Below are positions 27,858 to 37,579 of a DNA stretch of 62,542 bases, piece by piece; the first letter of the stretch is position 1, and each line of letters starts with the position of its first letter. Source of the stretch: Bacillus rhizoplanae. GTDB lineage: Bacteria; Bacillota; Bacilli; Bacillales; Bacillaceae_G. The notes under the pieces were generated by a model. The model was not told the DNA's origin and made no database searches. It saw only the letters and a program-made list of their open reading frames with translations. Location of the stretch: positions 1 through 62,542 of the forward strand of contig NZ_CAKJTI010000021.1 of assembly GCF_917563915.1 (NCBI RefSeq), given 5' to 3'. A program made the position numbers and the translations under genes.

Positions 27858-28439
27858 GTTTGTATAATTCATATTTACGCTTGTAAATAAGCGCGGTGCT
27901 GTTGTAAATAAAATGACAAGTAAAATTGAACATAATGCGAAAGAACCAATCATTGTGCTGCCATTTACGATGAAGGAATATAAAACAGCTGATTGTCCTT
28001 TTGGTGCGTATTGTCCAAAGAAAATAACACCGGCAATAAAGTGCCAGAAGTAACGAGCTAGGCTGCCAATAAATGTAGCGATAATGATATACGTAATTGC
28101 TTTTGTTCTTTGTCTATTGGCAAGTGCTTGTTGGATTGGTGTATGAAATAATCCAGCAAAACCGATAAAGGCAAATGCAATGAAGTATTCAATAAACGCT
28201 TGTATTGGCGTTAAAATGTATGCATCTCCTACGACAATTTGTAGTAATCCCCAAATGAGACCACTTAAGAAACTTGTTTTAAATCCCCAACGGTAAGCAA
28301 TAATAAAAATTGGAATCATAGCAAATGAGATAGAACCGCTCGTTGGAAGTTTAATAGATAGTGGTAAAATATCGATGACTAACGCAAATGCTGCGAGAAT
28401 CGCTGCTTCTATCATCGCTTGTAAATTTGTGTTGCGCAT
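27837..28439 (-). CDS. thiT: ThiT thiamine-binding S component of an ECF transporter
   Basis: The 200-residue membrane protein has six transmembrane helices and typical ThiT sequence: TSGSISFAMIPIFIIAYRWG near 33-52 and the substrate-site region around RYFWHFIAGVIFFGQYAPKG near 128-147. ThiT binds thiamine with high affinity and uses the shared EcfAA'T energising module encoded elsewhere. A TPP riboswitch lies in its leader, confirming the substrate. The start follows AGGGGAG. Confidence 0.94.
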   Translation of the reverse strand: MRNTNLQAMIEAAILAAFALVIDILPLSIKLPTSGSISFAMIPIFIIAYRWGFKTSFLSGLIWGLLQIVVGDAYILTPIQAFIEYFIAFAFIGFAGLFHTPIQQALANRQRTKAITYIIIATFIGSLARYFWHFIAGVIFFGQYAPKGQSAVLYSFIVNGSTMIGSFALCSILLVILFTTAPRLFTSVNMNYTNKKRLLK

Positions 28440-28545
28440 TTATAGCTCCCCTTATATCCAAGTTACAAAAAAAGAATCACTATCATAGGGGGATATTGAA
28501 ATATACAAGTTACAAATGACTATTTATGTATATACGTTTGCACAA

Positions 28546-28636
28546 TTCCTGCGTTAGCATTAACTAACAGGTTCAAAGGGTCGGAACGATGTGTTCCCTC
28601 TCAGCGACGTGGCTCCCCCTGTGACAACGAGATTCT
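28546..28636 (-). promoter_or_regulatory. TPP riboswitch (THI element) of thiT
   Basis: On the minus strand the conserved blocks appear in order: GGGGGAGCCACG, GCTGAGAGGG, then ACCCTTTGAACCTGTTAGTT and GCTAACGCAGG. It lies about 105 bases before the thiT start. I see no clear intrinsic terminator between the aptamer and the gene; a CCCCCT near 28483 could pair with the AGGGGAG ribosome-binding site, so control may be translational. Confidence 0.93.
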
Positions 28637-28648
28637 TAGATTATTATT

Positions 28649-28805
28649 TTTATCCCGCATTAACGGGCAGTAAGACCCCCACCTCAAGATTCAGAGAGAA
28701 GCAAAGAAGATAGGTGGGGGATAACTGCCCGTAAAAGCCCGATTGGTTTAACTAACCATCAGTGGGGGATGAAGAAACCCCCCACTGATGGAAGTTTCAC
28801 TTTAT
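28649..28805 (+). repeat. bcr1-like repeat, full length
   Basis: A 157-bp copy with TTTAT at both ends and all three stems intact. It is the cleanest reference copy in the window and lies between the thiT leader and the feoA promoter. Confidence 0.93.
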
Positions 28806-28944
28806 TGTAACGAAAATGGATAAGAATGACAAATGAATCGTACATAACCTTGTTTCGTAACATAAAAACGCTGAAATTGTACAAAAATAGTAATAAATTC
28901 ACATCATAGTGTATAGTTTTTTTTCAAAAAGTCATGGTATGATT

Positions 28945-28969
28945 GATATTGATAATAATTATCGTTATC
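28945..28969 (+). promoter_or_regulatory. Fur box upstream of feoA
   Basis: Contains the 7-1-7 Fur motif TGATAAT-A-ATTATCG at 28950-28964 within overlapping GATAAT-type hexamers, about 25 bases before the feoA start. Fe(II)-Fur repression of ferrous iron uptake is the expected effect. Confidence 0.85.
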
Positions 28970-28987
28970 TTCCAAGGGGGAGAAGTT

Positions 28988-29215
28988 ATGAACTTAGTTG
29001 ATATGAATATAGATGAAAAAGTACGTGTGAAAGATTTACAATCTCTTGATAAATTATTAAAACGTCGTTTAGCTTCATTTGGATTTGCTGAAGGATGCGA
29101 ACTTTGTATAAAACAAAAGGCAATGTTTAATGGTCCGTGTACATTAGAATGCCGCGGGCAATTGATCTCTATTCGCCATTGTGATGCGAAAATGATAAAG
29201 GTGGAATTAGCGTGA
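28988..29215 (+). CDS. feoA: FeoA ferrous iron transport protein
   Basis: This 75-residue SH3-like cytosolic protein is required for FeoB function. It shows the FeoA core ([19 protein letters not shown]) and ends with [15 protein letters not shown] start at the ATG at 28988 after AAGGGGGAG; the longer frame would run through the Fur box. It overlaps feoB by 4 bases, so the genes are translationally coupled. Confidence 0.9.
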   Translation: MNLVDMNIDEKVRVKDLQSLDKLLKRRLASFGFAEGCELCIKQKAMFNGPCTLECRGQLISIRHCDAKMIKVELA

Positions 29216-31200
29216 ATAAAGTTGCTTTACTGGGGAATCCGAATACGGGGAAAACATCATTATTTAATGCGCTTACTGGTTCTTATGAATATGTGGGGAA
29301 CTGGAGCGGAGTAACTGTAGAAAAAAAGATTGGTAAGTTAAAAGATAAGAAGGGAACTTTAATAGACTTACCAGGCGTATATGATTTAAACCCTGTGTCA
29401 CGTGATGAAGGGGTTGTTACACAATTTCTATTAACAGAAGAATTTCATTATATGTTAAACATTGTAGACGCTTCTCAATTCGAGCGTAATATGCATTTAA
29501 CTTTGCAATTATTAGAATTCGGTAAGCCGCTTTCAATTGGTTTAAACATGATAGATGTTGCCAGGCAGCGTGGAATTATCATTGATGTGAAGAAACTAGC
29601 TGAAATGCTAGGTGTAACAGTTATTCCGGTTATTGCGAGGAGCGGAAAAGGCTGCGAGGAATTGTTAGCTTCTCTTCATAAGAGTGATTACGGAGAACAG
29701 AAGCCATTTATTCTTTCTTATGGTGAAAAGATAGATGCAGGAATTCAGCAAGTTATGGATAAATTGCAACAAGCGAATTATGAGCATACAAGATGGCTTG
29801 CACTTCAATTTTTAAGCAATAATGAAGTAGTAGAACAAGAATTAAATCAATTGCCTATTTATAAGGAACTTGTAGCGATTCGCTCTGCATTAGAAGTAGA
29901 ACTGGATGTAACGCTGGAACAGCATATGTACGGGGTACGTGCAGCGTATATTGTAAAGTTGAAAACAAGTGTCATTCGTCATGAGAAAGAAGGGAGCATT
30001 CCTTTTTCTGAACGAATTGATAAGTTAATTACACATAAAATCTGGGGACTTCCGATCTTTTTAGGGATCATGTTTTTTATTTTCCAGGTGACGTTTTCGT
30101 GGATTGGAACACCTTTATCTGATCAACTTGATGCATTTATCGGCGGACCGTTCACAGATTGGGTAACAACAGCCCTGGCTAATATGGGGGCATCTGAATT
30201 CATTCAAGCGCTCATTACAGAGGGAGTAATTGCCGGTGTCGGTGCGGTAATAGTATTCGTTCCACAAATTTTTGCATTGTTCTTCTTCATTTCATTATTA
30301 GAAGACTCTGGGTATATGGCGCGTATTGCCGTTATAATGGATCGTATTATGGAGTTTTTTGGACTAAATGGAAAAGCGTTTATTCCAATGATCATCGGTT
30401 TTGGTTGTAACGTACCAGGCATTATGGCCGCAAGAACGATTGAACAGGATAAAGAGAGGTTACTTACGATTTTAGTGACGCCATTTATGTCGTGTTCAGC
30501 ACGTCTTCCTGTATATGCATTATTTGCGGGGGTCTTTTTCCCGCATAGTCAAGCAATCGTTGTGTTCTCTTTATATATCATCGGTATTATACTTGCGCTA
30601 GTCGTTACAAAGATTATGTCTATTACAGTTTTAAAAGAAGAAAAATCTATTTTTGTAATTGAACTTCCGCCTTATCGCGTACCGCAAGCAAAAACGTTAT
30701 GGCGCAGTACATGGGAAAAAGGAAAAGGATTTGTACGTAAAGCAGGTACATTTATCTTTGGTGGTTCTGTTGTCATTTGGTTATTAAACTATGCTGGTCC
30801 ATCTGGATTCGGTGTAGATATGGGAGATAGTTTCCTAGCAATGATTGGCGGCGTCTTGGCTCCAGTTCTAGCACCGCTTGGTTTTGGGACATGGCAAGCA
30901 GCTGCATCACTATTAACAGGATTTTTAGCAAAAGAAGTTGTTGTTTCCGCAATGGCGATTATTTATTCTGTGAAAGAAGATGTATTAGGAAACATAATCG
31001 GAACTCAGTTTACAGCATTATCAGCATATGCATTTATGTTCTTTATCTTATTATATGTACCATGTTTAGCGACAGTTGCGGTAATTCGCCGTGAAACAGG
31101 ATCAGTTAAGTGGACTATTTTCTCTGTTGTTTATCCGCTTATTGTTGCGTATGTATTAACACTAATCGTATACCAAGTTGGATCTATGATGGGATTCTAG
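29212..31200 (+). CDS. feoB: FeoB ferrous iron transporter
   Basis: The 662-residue protein has an N-terminal G domain (G1 GNPNTGKTS at residues 8-16, G3 DLPGVYDL, G4 NMID) followed by a helical GDI-like region and a membrane domain with two Gate repeats ([14 protein letters not shown] and [20 protein letters not shown]). It transports Fe(II) across the inner membrane. The start is GTG, overlapping the feoA stop (GTGA). Fur regulation is inherited from the upstream box. Confidence 0.96.
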   Translation: MNKVALLGNPNTGKTSLFNALTGSYEYVGNWSGVTVEKKIGKLKDKKGTLIDLPGVYDLNPVSRDEGVVTQFLLTEEFHYMLNIVDASQFERNMHLTLQLLEFGKPLSIGLNMIDVARQRGIIIDVKKLAEMLGVTVIPVIARSGKGCEELLASLHKSDYGEQKPFILSYGEKIDAGIQQVMDKLQQANYEHTRWLALQFLSNNEVVEQELNQLPIYKELVAIRSALEVELDVTLEQHMYGVRAAYIVKLKTSVIRHEKEGSIPFSERIDKLITHKIWGLPIFLGIMFFIFQVTFSWIGTPLSDQLDAFIGGPFTDWVTTALANMGASEFIQALITEGVIAGVGAVIVFVPQIFALFFFISLLEDSGYMARIAVIMDRIMEFFGLNGKAFIPMIIGFGCNVPGIMAARTIEQDKERLLTILVTPFMSCSARLPVYALFAGVFFPHSQAIVVFSLYIIGIILALVVTKIMSITVLKEEKSIFVIELPPYRVPQAKTLWRSTWEKGKGFVRKAGTFIFGGSVVIWLLNYAGPSGFGVDMGDSFLAMIGGVLAPVLAPLGFGTWQAAASLLTGFLAKEVVVSAMAIIYSVKEDVLGNIIGTQFTALSAYAFMFFILLYVPCLATVAVIRRETGSVKWTIFSVVYPLIVAYVLTLIVYQVGSMMGF

Positions 31201-31216
31201 AAGGAGATGGATCGTA

Positions 31217-31384
31217 ATGATGGTCAATATTTTAATTGGAGCTGTCGTTTTTGGGTATGCAGCATATACGTTAATTAACTTTGTAAAGAGAAGTAAAAAA
31301 GGTAAATGTGCAGCGTGTTCTCTTAATAAATCATGTGAGTCCAACGTTTGTAGCCCTGATATGAAGCATGTGGTGAATAAGTAG
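31217..31384 (+). CDS. FeoB-associated Cys-rich membrane protein
   Basis: This 55-residue protein encoded right after feoB has one N-terminal transmembrane helix (VNILIGAVVFGYAAYTLI), a basic linker and a Cys-rich tail (CAACSLNKSCESNVCSPD, five cysteines including CxxC). This is the layout of the small proteins that commonly accompany FeoB in Firmicutes. AAGGAG lies 10 bases before the first of two adjacent ATGs. It may help load or release iron; the exact role is not established. Confidence 0.85.
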   Translation: MMVNILIGAVVFGYAAYTLINFVKRSKKGKCAACSLNKSCESNVCSPDMKHVVNK

Positions 31385-31408
31385 TACAGAGATTCCTAAA
31401 TCATATAT

Positions 31409-31441
31409 AAAACGCGTGGAGAACTAATCCATGCGTTTTTT
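31409..31441 (+). terminator. Terminator of the feo operon
   Basis: The stem AAACGCGTGGA/TCCATGCGTTT is followed by a T run. Confidence 0.85.
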
Positions 31442-31510
31442 GTTCATCCCGCATTAACGGGCAGTAAGACTCCCCGCCTCAAGATTCACAGAGAAACGAG
31501 AAGGGGAGCT
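31442..31510 (+). repeat. bcr1 5' fragment
   Basis: The first ~69 bases of the repeat (CCCGCATTAACGGGCAGTAAG through the start of the central stem) directly follow the feo terminator; the 3' half is missing. Confidence 0.75.
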
Positions 31511-31588
31511 CAATTGAGTTGAAAAGCGTTTGAGTTGATGTAACAATAATTTAGAATATATAGTAACTAAGAACCTAGAGGTGATGAA

Positions 31589-32035
31589 ATGAACGAAAAT
31601 AAAGAATTACATATCAAAAAAGTGTACGAACAACTTATTGAAGCTTGGAACAATCGGGATGCAGAAGGTATGGCAAACTTGTTTACTGAACATGGAGAGA
31701 GTATAGGATTTGATGGAAGTCAGTCGATTGGACGTAAAGAAATTTTTTCTCATTTAAGCCCCATTTTTAGGGACCATCCTACTGCTCAATTTGTAAGTAA
31801 AATAAAAGATTTACGTTTTATTGGTGAAAATGCAGCTATCTTAAGAGCTATCGCAGGTATGATACCTCCAGGAAAATCAGATTTAAAGCCAGAGGTTAAC
31901 ACTCATCACACTCTTGTAGTTATAAATAACTCTAATGATTGGAAAATCGAATTATTTCAAAATACACCAGCACAATTTCATGGAAGACCTGAATTAGTAG
32001 AACAAATGACAGAAGAACTGAGGGAACTGCTATAA
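31589..32035 (+). CDS. SnoaL/NTF2-like (SgcJ/EcaC family) protein
   Basis: The 148-residue protein looks like a single NTF2-like cone domain of the SgcJ/EcaC family: an N-terminal helix pair (YEQLIEAWNNRDAEGMANLF), then GSQSIGRKEI, then beta strands ending in WKIELFQNTPAQFHGRPEL. The catalytic role in this family is mostly unknown. AGAGGTGATGAA precedes the ATG. The stop codon TAA is part of the ATAAA end of a bcr1 copy inserted at the 3' end, so the native C-terminus may have been slightly different. Confidence 0.75.
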   Translation: MNENKELHIKKVYEQLIEAWNNRDAEGMANLFTEHGESIGFDGSQSIGRKEIFSHLSPIFRDHPTAQFVSKIKDLRFIGENAAILRAIAGMIPPGKSDLKPEVNTHHTLVVINNSNDWKIELFQNTPAQFHGRPELVEQMTEELRELL

Positions 32036-32184
32036 AGTGAAACTTCCATCAGTGGAGAGTTTTTTCATCTCCCACTGATGGTTAGTTGAACCAATCGGGC
32101 GCATGCCAGCAGTTATCCCCCACCTACATTCCTTCTCCCTGAATCTTGAGGCAGGGGTCTTACTGCCTGTTAATGAGGGATAAA
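32032..32184 (-). repeat. bcr1-like repeat, near full length, reverse
   Basis: ATAAA at both ends, terminal hairpin with GTGGAGAG/CTCCCAC, central stem CCCCCACCTACATT, start block CCTCATTAACAGGC in reverse. Its first bases provide the stop codon of the upstream gene. Confidence 0.9.
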
Positions 32185-32229
32185 AAGACATGCTCAGAGC
32201 GTAAAAACTCTGAGTATTTTTGTGTGCTA

Positions 32230-32823
32230 TTATCCCTGTAAAACTAAATTGGCAATATTTGTAGGGGATTCTGTATTTATATAAAATTCTTCTGCTTTCC
32301 AATATCTATTTTGAAACTTAGAAATGTTTTGTTGCGTATGTTCATTTTCACGAAGAAATCTCTTATTTCGCGGGCAGTCCAAATAAACTACATAATCATA
32401 GAAGCTTCTCCACTCTTTACGTTGAAGAAAAACACCTTCTATTACGATTACACAAGTATTAGGAAGTTTAATGCTCTTAATACTTTGTGTATCAGATTCG
32501 TTATTATAAAAGGGTAGAATAAGATCATTCGAAAATCCGAGTTTATCGAAAAAATGATCACGTAACCAAGTGATGTCCCATTGTAGATAATAATATTCAT
32601 ACCATTCTTCATGCCCAGTATTGTAACGTTTTTTACGCTCAACAATGTGGTCATCAATATGAAAGACATAGAAAGGGATATTCTTTTCTTTTACAGCTTC
32701 GCTAAGTTTTTTCACAAGTGTTGTTTTGCCAGACCGGCTTAACCCATCTACCCCTAAAATAAACCGACCATCTATCTCAAGATTTGAAATCAAATGTAAG
32801 AGAGTTACGAAATGATCTTTCAA
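32230..32823 (-). CDS. Uridine-kinase-like P-loop kinase
   Basis: The 197-residue P-loop kinase has Walker A GVDGLSRSGKTT at about 24-35, the acidic FHIDDHIVERKKRYNTG segment near 74-90 typical of uridine kinase-like enzymes, VIVIEGVFLQ near 124-133, and the lid-region arginines near 154-160. Related proteins are annotated as nucleoside or uridine kinases but many have unknown substrates. The start is TTG, after AAAGGAG at 11 bases. Monocistronic. Confidence 0.75.
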   Translation of the reverse strand: MKDHFVTLLHLISNLEIDGRFILGVDGLSRSGKTTLVKKLSEAVKEKNIPFYVFHIDDHIVERKKRYNTGHEEWYEYYYLQWDITWLRDHFFDKLGFSNDLILPFYNNESDTQSIKSIKLPNTCVIVIEGVFLQRKEWRSFYDYVVYLDCPRNKRFLRENEHTQQNISKFQNRYWKAEEFYINTESPTNIANLVLQG

Positions 32824-32911
32824 GGTATTATCATCTCCTTTGAAAAAATTCCTCTTTTTTCAGTAGCTGTAAGATATTTCGTTTCTTTTGCTAAAGAAAC
32901 GCTTTTTTTGT

Positions 32912-33109
32912 TTAGGTTGTCTTTATTTTTCTCAGTTTTGAACCATTAGCTATTATGCCAATAAAACCAGTGATAGCGAATACATACGCTACGAACAAGG
33001 ATGTTGATGATAGTGACCCTGTAATTATTCTAAATGTGCCAAAAGCAAATAATAGGAAACTACCCACGAGAGTTATAATTGTTCGAGTTTTAATATCCAG
33101 TTTTTGCAC
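32912..33109 (-). CDS. Small two-helix membrane protein (65 aa)
   Basis: Two hydrophobic helices (about 11-29 and 36-54) with a basic tail (SKLRKIKTT). The frame opens with GTG, with a G-rich stretch (CGGGG) immediately adjacent, which is poor spacing for a Shine-Dalgarno site, so the true start is uncertain. No known family. It lies between the kinase gene and cydB. Confidence 0.45.
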   Translation of the reverse strand: MQKLDIKTRTIITLVGSFLLFAFGTFRIITGSLSSTSLFVAYVFAITGFIGIIANGSKLRKIKTT

Positions 33110-33293
33110 CCCCGAAAAATCTTTATTTTAAATAAATGTTAACATATTCATTAGTATGAATTAACATTAATTGTCATTTAGAAAGAGGATAATTTGTATG
33201 ATTTTTCTATTATTTCTCCATAAAAACTGAACTACTTATTTATAGGAAGAGTTCCTTAGAATATCAGCATTAAAATTTAACACGGTCAAAATG

Positions 33294-33327
33294 AAAAAGA
33301 AGCCTGCTAAAACAGGCTTCTTTTTCA
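33294..33327 (-). terminator. Terminator of cydAB
   Basis: The stem AAAAAGAAGCCTG/CAGGCTTCTTTTT lies just past the cydB stop. Confidence 0.85.
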
Positions 33328-33329
33328 TT

Positions 33330-34358
33330 TTAATGATATCCCTTCGCAGAGTCTTTATGAATTTTCTCTTTAAAGATTGTGTAGCTCCATAATTGATAGC
33401 CAATAACGATTGGTACCATGACCATTGCAACAAAGAACATAATTTTTAAGTTTAATTCACTGCCTGCTGCTTGGAATAATGTTGTGCTGTATGCATCGTT
33501 AATGCGAGATGGCAACATTCTTGGGAACATGCCAGCAAAACCAGTTGCCATAAACATAGCGATTGTTAAGCAAACAAATGTGAAAGCTAAACCAATTTTA
33601 CGTTTGAAAACCATAATGATTACGATGACACTCATTAACATCGCAAGTAACGGGATGATAAACAGTACAGGGTATTCCGTAAAGTTTTGGAATAAGTTTG
33701 TAAGGTTTGCCGTTGCGACGTAGAAGATAGCTAAAATGGTTGCAGCTGCCATTGAAAATGGTTTTGCAATTTTATAAGCACGATCTGATACTTCACCAGT
33801 TGTTTTAATCATAACCCAAAGTGCACCGGATACGACAAAGATTGCAGTGAAGAAGAGGCCGCCTAAAATACCGTAAGGATGTAACAAGCTAAGTAAATTT
33901 CCTTCATAGCCATGTTTACCAATTTGTAGTCCGTAGTACAGGTTAGCGAATGTAACGCCGAATAAGAAAGCAATTAAGAAACTACCAACCGCATACGTCC
34001 ATTTACAAACAGTTTGCCAAACTGGTGAATCATCTTTATGCATAAATTCTAATCCTGCTGCACGAGCGAACAGAGCAAGTAATACTAAAAATAATGGTGT
34101 ATATAAGTAGCTGAACATGTTTGCATATGTGATTGGGAAAGCAGCAAATGTTGCTCCCCCTGCTGTAATTAACCATACTTCGTTACCGCCCCAGAACGGC
34201 CCAATTGCTTCTTGTAATTGATTTCGTTCTTGGCGATCTTTCGTAACGAATGGGAAAATCATTCCGTTACCGAGTGCATAGCCATCGAGAATAAAGTAAA
34301 CTGTCCAAATCACGCCCCATAAACCGAACCAAATTATTGCAAGTGTATCATGAGACAT
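33330..34358 (-). CDS. cydB: Cytochrome bd oxidase subunit II (CydB)
   Basis: The 342-residue membrane subunit of the quinol oxidase contains the family motifs WFGLWGVIWTVYFILDGYALG near the N-terminus, EAIGPFWGGNEVWLITAGGA and the conserved arginines and aromatic residues of later helices. About nine helices. It overlaps cydA by 11 bases. It forms the low-oxygen terminal oxidase with CydA, fed by the menaquinol whose synthesis genes lie at the start of the window. Confidence 0.95.
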   Translation of the reverse strand: MSHDTLAIIWFGLWGVIWTVYFILDGYALGNGMIFPFVTKDRQERNQLQEAIGPFWGGNEVWLITAGGATFAAFPITYANMFSYLYTPLFLVLLALFARAAGLEFMHKDDSPVWQTVCKWTYAVGSFLIAFLFGVTFANLYYGLQIGKHGYEGNLLSLLHPYGILGGLFFTAIFVVSGALWVMIKTTGEVSDRAYKIAKPFSMAAATILAIFYVATANLTNLFQNFTEYPVLFIIPLLAMLMSVIVIIMVFKRKIGLAFTFVCLTIAMFMATGFAGMFPRMLPSRINDAYSTTLFQAAGSELNLKIMFFVAMVMVPIVIGYQLWSYTIFKEKIHKDSAKGYH

Positions 34359-35694
34359 GAGCTACACCCCCTTGATTTGTTTCTTCTAACGCTGCAGGTC
34401 CCTTTTTCGCAAATTTTAGCATAAGGTATACATCAGCAATTAATAGTAAAGTGTAGAACAAGATTAAGCTAATTAAAGAGAACCAAATTTGCGGTACAGA
34501 AATTGGTGAAACTGATTCTGCTGTTCGCATTAGTTTGTATACTGTCCAAGGCTGACGTCCTGCTTCTGCAACAATCCAACCAGCGTTAATTGCTACATAC
34601 GGAAGTAATACAGACCACATTGTAATTTTTAAGAAACGTTTTGAGTTTTCTAGTTTTCCTTTTCGCATTAAATAGAAACCAAACCATGTTAGTGCCATAA
34701 AGAATGTACCAAGTGCAACCATTAAACGGAAGCTGTAATAAACAAGATTCACGTTTGGACGCTCGTCTTTCGGAATATCTTTTAAACCGACAATTTTTCC
34801 ATCAAATGAGTTTGTATAGAAGAAGCTGCCGAGTTTTGGAATTGTTAATGCTTCAAAGTTTTTCTCATTTTTCACATCAGGAATTTGAATAATGGAGAAG
34901 CCTTGTCCTTCACCAGTTTCCCAAACTGCTTCCATTGCTGCACCTTTTGCAGGCTGCATTTTTGCTGCGAAAGCACCGGATTCATGACCGATGAAAGGTG
35001 TTGCAGTTGCTGCAAATAAACCGAATATTAAACCGTACTTAAATGATTTTTTAAAGAATGCAACCTCATTTTTACGTAGTAAGTGATACGCACTGATAGC
35101 CATAACGAAGAATGCACCAACGATGTAACAACCAACAACAGTGTGGAAGAACATATGCCACGCATATGGATTTGTAACTAGTGCCCAAAAGTCATTTAAT
35201 TCAGCGCGGCCATTGCGGACTACATAGCCAACAGGGTTTTGCATAAAGCCGTTCGCTGTAATGATCCAAAGTGCGGAAATATTTGTTCCAAGTGCGACCA
35301 TCCACATAGAGAATGCACGGAACTTTGGTGAAATTTTATCTTTACCGAACAACCAAATTCCCATGAAAGTAGATTCTAAGAAGAAGGCAACAAGTGCTTC
35401 TATCGCTAATGGAGATCCAAAAATATCTCCCATGTATTTGGAGTACTCAGACCAGTTTGTTCCGAATTGGAATTCCATTGTAATCCCAGTGATAATTCCC
35501 ATTACGAAGTTAATAGTAAATAATTTACCCCAAAAGTTCGCCATTTTGCGGTAAGTTGGATTCAATGTACGCGCATATTGCGTTTCCATAAATGCTACTA
35601 AAATAACAAGTCCGAGTGTTAACGGTACAAATAAGAAATGATAAAAGATTGTAATTGCAAATTGAAAACGACTCAGTAACAGAACGTCGGACAT
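34348..35694 (-). CDS. cydA: Cytochrome bd oxidase subunit I (CydA)
   Basis: The 448-residue haem-bearing subunit has N-terminal RFQFAITIFYHFLFVPLTLG (haem b595 histidine at 18), NPYAWHMFFHTVVGCYIVGA (haem b558 histidine) and the GRQPWTVYKLMRT segment. It has the short Q-loop typical of Firmicute enzymes (about 448 residues versus roughly 520 in E. coli). AAAGGAGTGA precedes the start. cydCD, needed for assembly, are not in the window. I see no convincing Rex or ResD site in the divergent region shared with the carbonic anhydrase gene. Confidence 0.96.
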   Translation of the reverse strand: MSDVLLLSRFQFAITIFYHFLFVPLTLGLVILVAFMETQYARTLNPTYRKMANFWGKLFTINFVMGIITGITMEFQFGTNWSEYSKYMGDIFGSPLAIEALVAFFLESTFMGIWLFGKDKISPKFRAFSMWMVALGTNISALWIITANGFMQNPVGYVVRNGRAELNDFWALVTNPYAWHMFFHTVVGCYIVGAFFVMAISAYHLLRKNEVAFFKKSFKYGLIFGLFAATATPFIGHESGAFAAKMQPAKGAAMEAVWETGEGQGFSIIQIPDVKNEKNFEALTIPKLGSFFYTNSFDGKIVGLKDIPKDERPNVNLVYYSFRLMVALGTFFMALTWFGFYLMRKGKLENSKRFLKITMWSVLLPYVAINAGWIVAEAGRQPWTVYKLMRTAESVSPISVPQIWFSLISLILFYTLLLIADVYLMLKFAKKGPAALEETNQGGVAHVS

Positions 35695-35915
35695 AGTAAT
35701 GATTCACTCCTTTTTTTTCATTATCCACAAATAGTTTATAGTGAAAATATGAGCAAAGTATGGGTGAGTTGTTACAGAACTGTGTGAGAATTATGGAAGA
35801 ATTATGGCTGTTATCTGAAAAAAACGTATTTTTAGAATAAAGCAATATATTTTTTGTTTTTTTCATTCTTTGATACACTTAGTTTGTATTTATATGAAGA
35901 AAGAGGGGTTTTACT

Positions 35916-36479
35916 TTGAGAACATTAGAAGAGATTTTGCAATATAATCAGGAATTTGTTGAAAGTAAAAAGTATGAAGAATATGAAGCAGGAAAATTTC
36001 CGAATAAAAAAATGGTTATTATTTCATGTATGGATACACGTCTTGTAGAACTATTGCCAAAAGCGATGAACATGCGTAACGGTGATGTGAAAATTATTAA
36101 AGTAGCTGGCGCTGTTATTTCACATCCATTTGGAAGTATTATGCGTAGCATTTTAGTCGCGATTTATGAACTTGGTGCAAATGAAGTGTGTGTAGTTGGT
36201 CACCATGATTGCGGTATGGCTAAAATTCAAGCGAGCAGCACGATTGAAAAGATGAGAGAGCGAGGCGTTTCAGAAGAGAAATTAGACACACTTCGTTATT
36301 CTGGAATCGATTTAGAGAGGTTTTTACGTGGATTCTCAAGTGTAGAAGAAAGCGTAGAACACAGTGTTTCTATACTTCGCAACCATCCGCTTATGCCAAC
36401 AGAAGTGCCTGTGCATGGACTTGTTATTCATCCAGACACTGGAAAGTTAGATGTTGTTGTGAATGGCTACGAAGGTTAA
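35916..36479 (+). CDS. ytiB: Beta-carbonic anhydrase
   Basis: The 187-residue enzyme interconverts CO2 and bicarbonate. Zinc ligands and the catalytic dyad are visible: C38, D40 and R42 in SCMDTR, then H96 and C99 in GHHDCGM. Length equals that of B. subtilis YtiB, and the neighbours yidD and luxS are as in B. subtilis. The start is TTG following GAGGGG. Its stop overlaps the convergent yidD stop by 4 bases. Confidence 0.92.
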   Translation: MRTLEEILQYNQEFVESKKYEEYEAGKFPNKKMVIISCMDTRLVELLPKAMNMRNGDVKIIKVAGAVISHPFGSIMRSILVAIYELGANEVCVVGHHDCGMAKIQASSTIEKMRERGVSEEKLDTLRYSGIDLERFLRGFSSVEESVEHSVSILRNHPLMPTEVPVHGLVIHPDTGKLDVVVNGYEG

Positions 36480-36706
36480 TTCTCTTTTTGTTTTTTCTCT
36501 GGTACAGGATCGAATCCGCCTGGATGAAACGGGTGGCATTTCAAAATTCGTTTCACGGTAAGCCAGCTTCCTTTTAATGCGCCGTGAGTTTGAATCGCTT
36601 CTAGTCCGTAGTGAGAACACGTTGGGTGAAAGCGGCATGTTGGCGGTGTCATGGGAGAAATGAATGTTTGGTAAAAGCGAATGATACCAATGAAAATGCG
36701 TTTCAT
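36476..36706 (-). CDS. yidD: YidD membrane protein insertion efficiency factor
   Basis: The 76-residue YidD/YtjA-family protein has the conserved core [20 protein letters not shown] then [12 protein letters not shown] and [13 protein letters not shown]. It assists YidC/Oxa1-type insertases at the inner membrane face. The start at 36706 follows GAAAGGAG; a longer frame has no such site. It is convergent with, and overlaps, the carbonic anhydrase gene. Confidence 0.93.
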   Translation of the reverse strand: MKRIFIGIIRFYQTFISPMTPPTCRFHPTCSHYGLEAIQTHGALKGSWLTVKRILKCHPFHPGGFDPVPEKKQKEN

Positions 36707-36834
36707 AACGGTCTCCTTTCTTGCATATGCTGTAAGTATTATAGCATGGTCTGTACATAATACTTTACTAATTTGCAATTCCGTTATATCATATTGGATA
36801 TAACGGAATTAAATTAAAAGCGGGAGAGATGCAT

Positions 36835-37308
36835 ATGCCATCAGTAGAAAGCTTTGAATTAGATCATACAATTGTAAAAGCGCCTTACGTAAGACATTGC
36901 GGCGTTCATAAAGTAGGCAGCGACGGTGTCGTGAATAAATTTGATATTCGTTTTTGTCAACCAAATAAGCAAGCGATGAAGCCAGATGTGATTCATACGC
37001 TAGAACATTTATTAGCATTTAATTTACGTAAATATATCGATCGTTATCCTCATTTTGATATTATTGATATCTCGCCAATGGGCTGCCAAACAGGATATTA
37101 TCTTGTCGTAAGCGGTACGCCGACAGTACGCGAAATCATTGATTTATTAGAGTTAACACTGCAAGATGCAGTAAAAATTACAGAAATTCCTGCGGCAAAC
37201 GAAACGCAGTGCGGCCAAGCGAAGCTTCATGACTTAGAAGGCGCAAAACGCTTAATGAATTTCTGGTTAAGCCAAGATAAAGATGAACTTGAGAAAGTGT
37301 TTGGATAA
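36835..37308 (+). CDS. luxS: S-ribosylhomocysteine lyase LuxS
   Basis: LuxS cleaves S-ribosylhomocysteine to homocysteine and DPD, the AI-2 precursor, and recycles the product of SAM-dependent methylation. The 157-residue protein carries Zn ligands H54, H58 (HTLEH) and C126 (QCGQAKLHD) and catalytic C84 (MGCQTGYY). I start at the ATG at 36835 ([11 protein letters not shown], standard for the family) rather than an ATG two codons earlier. Monocistronic with its own terminator. Confidence 0.97.
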   Translation: MPSVESFELDHTIVKAPYVRHCGVHKVGSDGVVNKFDIRFCQPNKQAMKPDVIHTLEHLLAFNLRKYIDRYPHFDIIDISPMGCQTGYYLVVSGTPTVREIIDLLELTLQDAVKITEIPAANETQCGQAKLHDLEGAKRLMNFWLSQDKDELEKVFG

Positions 37309-37316
37309 AACGTGGG

Positions 37317-37345
37317 AAAGCTGCCTGTGAAAGGCAGCTTTTTTA
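37317..37345 (+). terminator. Terminator of luxS
   Basis: The stem AAAGCTGCCT/AGGCAGCTTT is followed by a T run. Confidence 0.9.
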
Positions 37346-37364
37346 ATTGGCGGATGTATGTATG

Positions 37365-37500
37365 TCGAATGGTGTCAAAGAATCTTTATATTGTGTCGAA
37401 GCGCCGATATATCGAAAAAAGCGTCGATATATATGCTATTTGCGCCGATATATTGTAAAAAGCGTCGATATAAAGAAGTGTCAGAGCAGTGGTATATCGA
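37365..37500. repeat. 20-21-bp-period repeat array after luxS
   Basis: Units GCGCCGATATATCGAAAAAA (37401), GCGTCGATATATATGCTATT (37421), GCGCCGATATATTGTAAAAA (37442) and GCGTCGATATAAAGAAGTGT (37462) are 20, 21 and 20 bases apart. The lead-in TCTTTATATTGTGTCGAAG is shared almost exactly with the array after metK. Confidence 0.75.
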
Positions 37501-37579
37501 GTGAGAATGCTATCTGTAAAAAATCCAAAGCGGCTAAAAATAGTGTGCTGCCAGTAACATGCTTAATATTTTAAGTATG

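Noticed and set aside
28440-28545. Intrinsic terminator between the TPP aptamer and thiT
   Set aside because: The T run near 28465-28475 (minus strand) has no convincing preceding hairpin; control is more likely translational.
35695-35915. Rex or ResD operator in the cydA/carbonic anhydrase intergenic region
   Set aside because: Partial TTGTTACAG and GTGTGAGA similarity only; no palindrome close to the Rex consensus.
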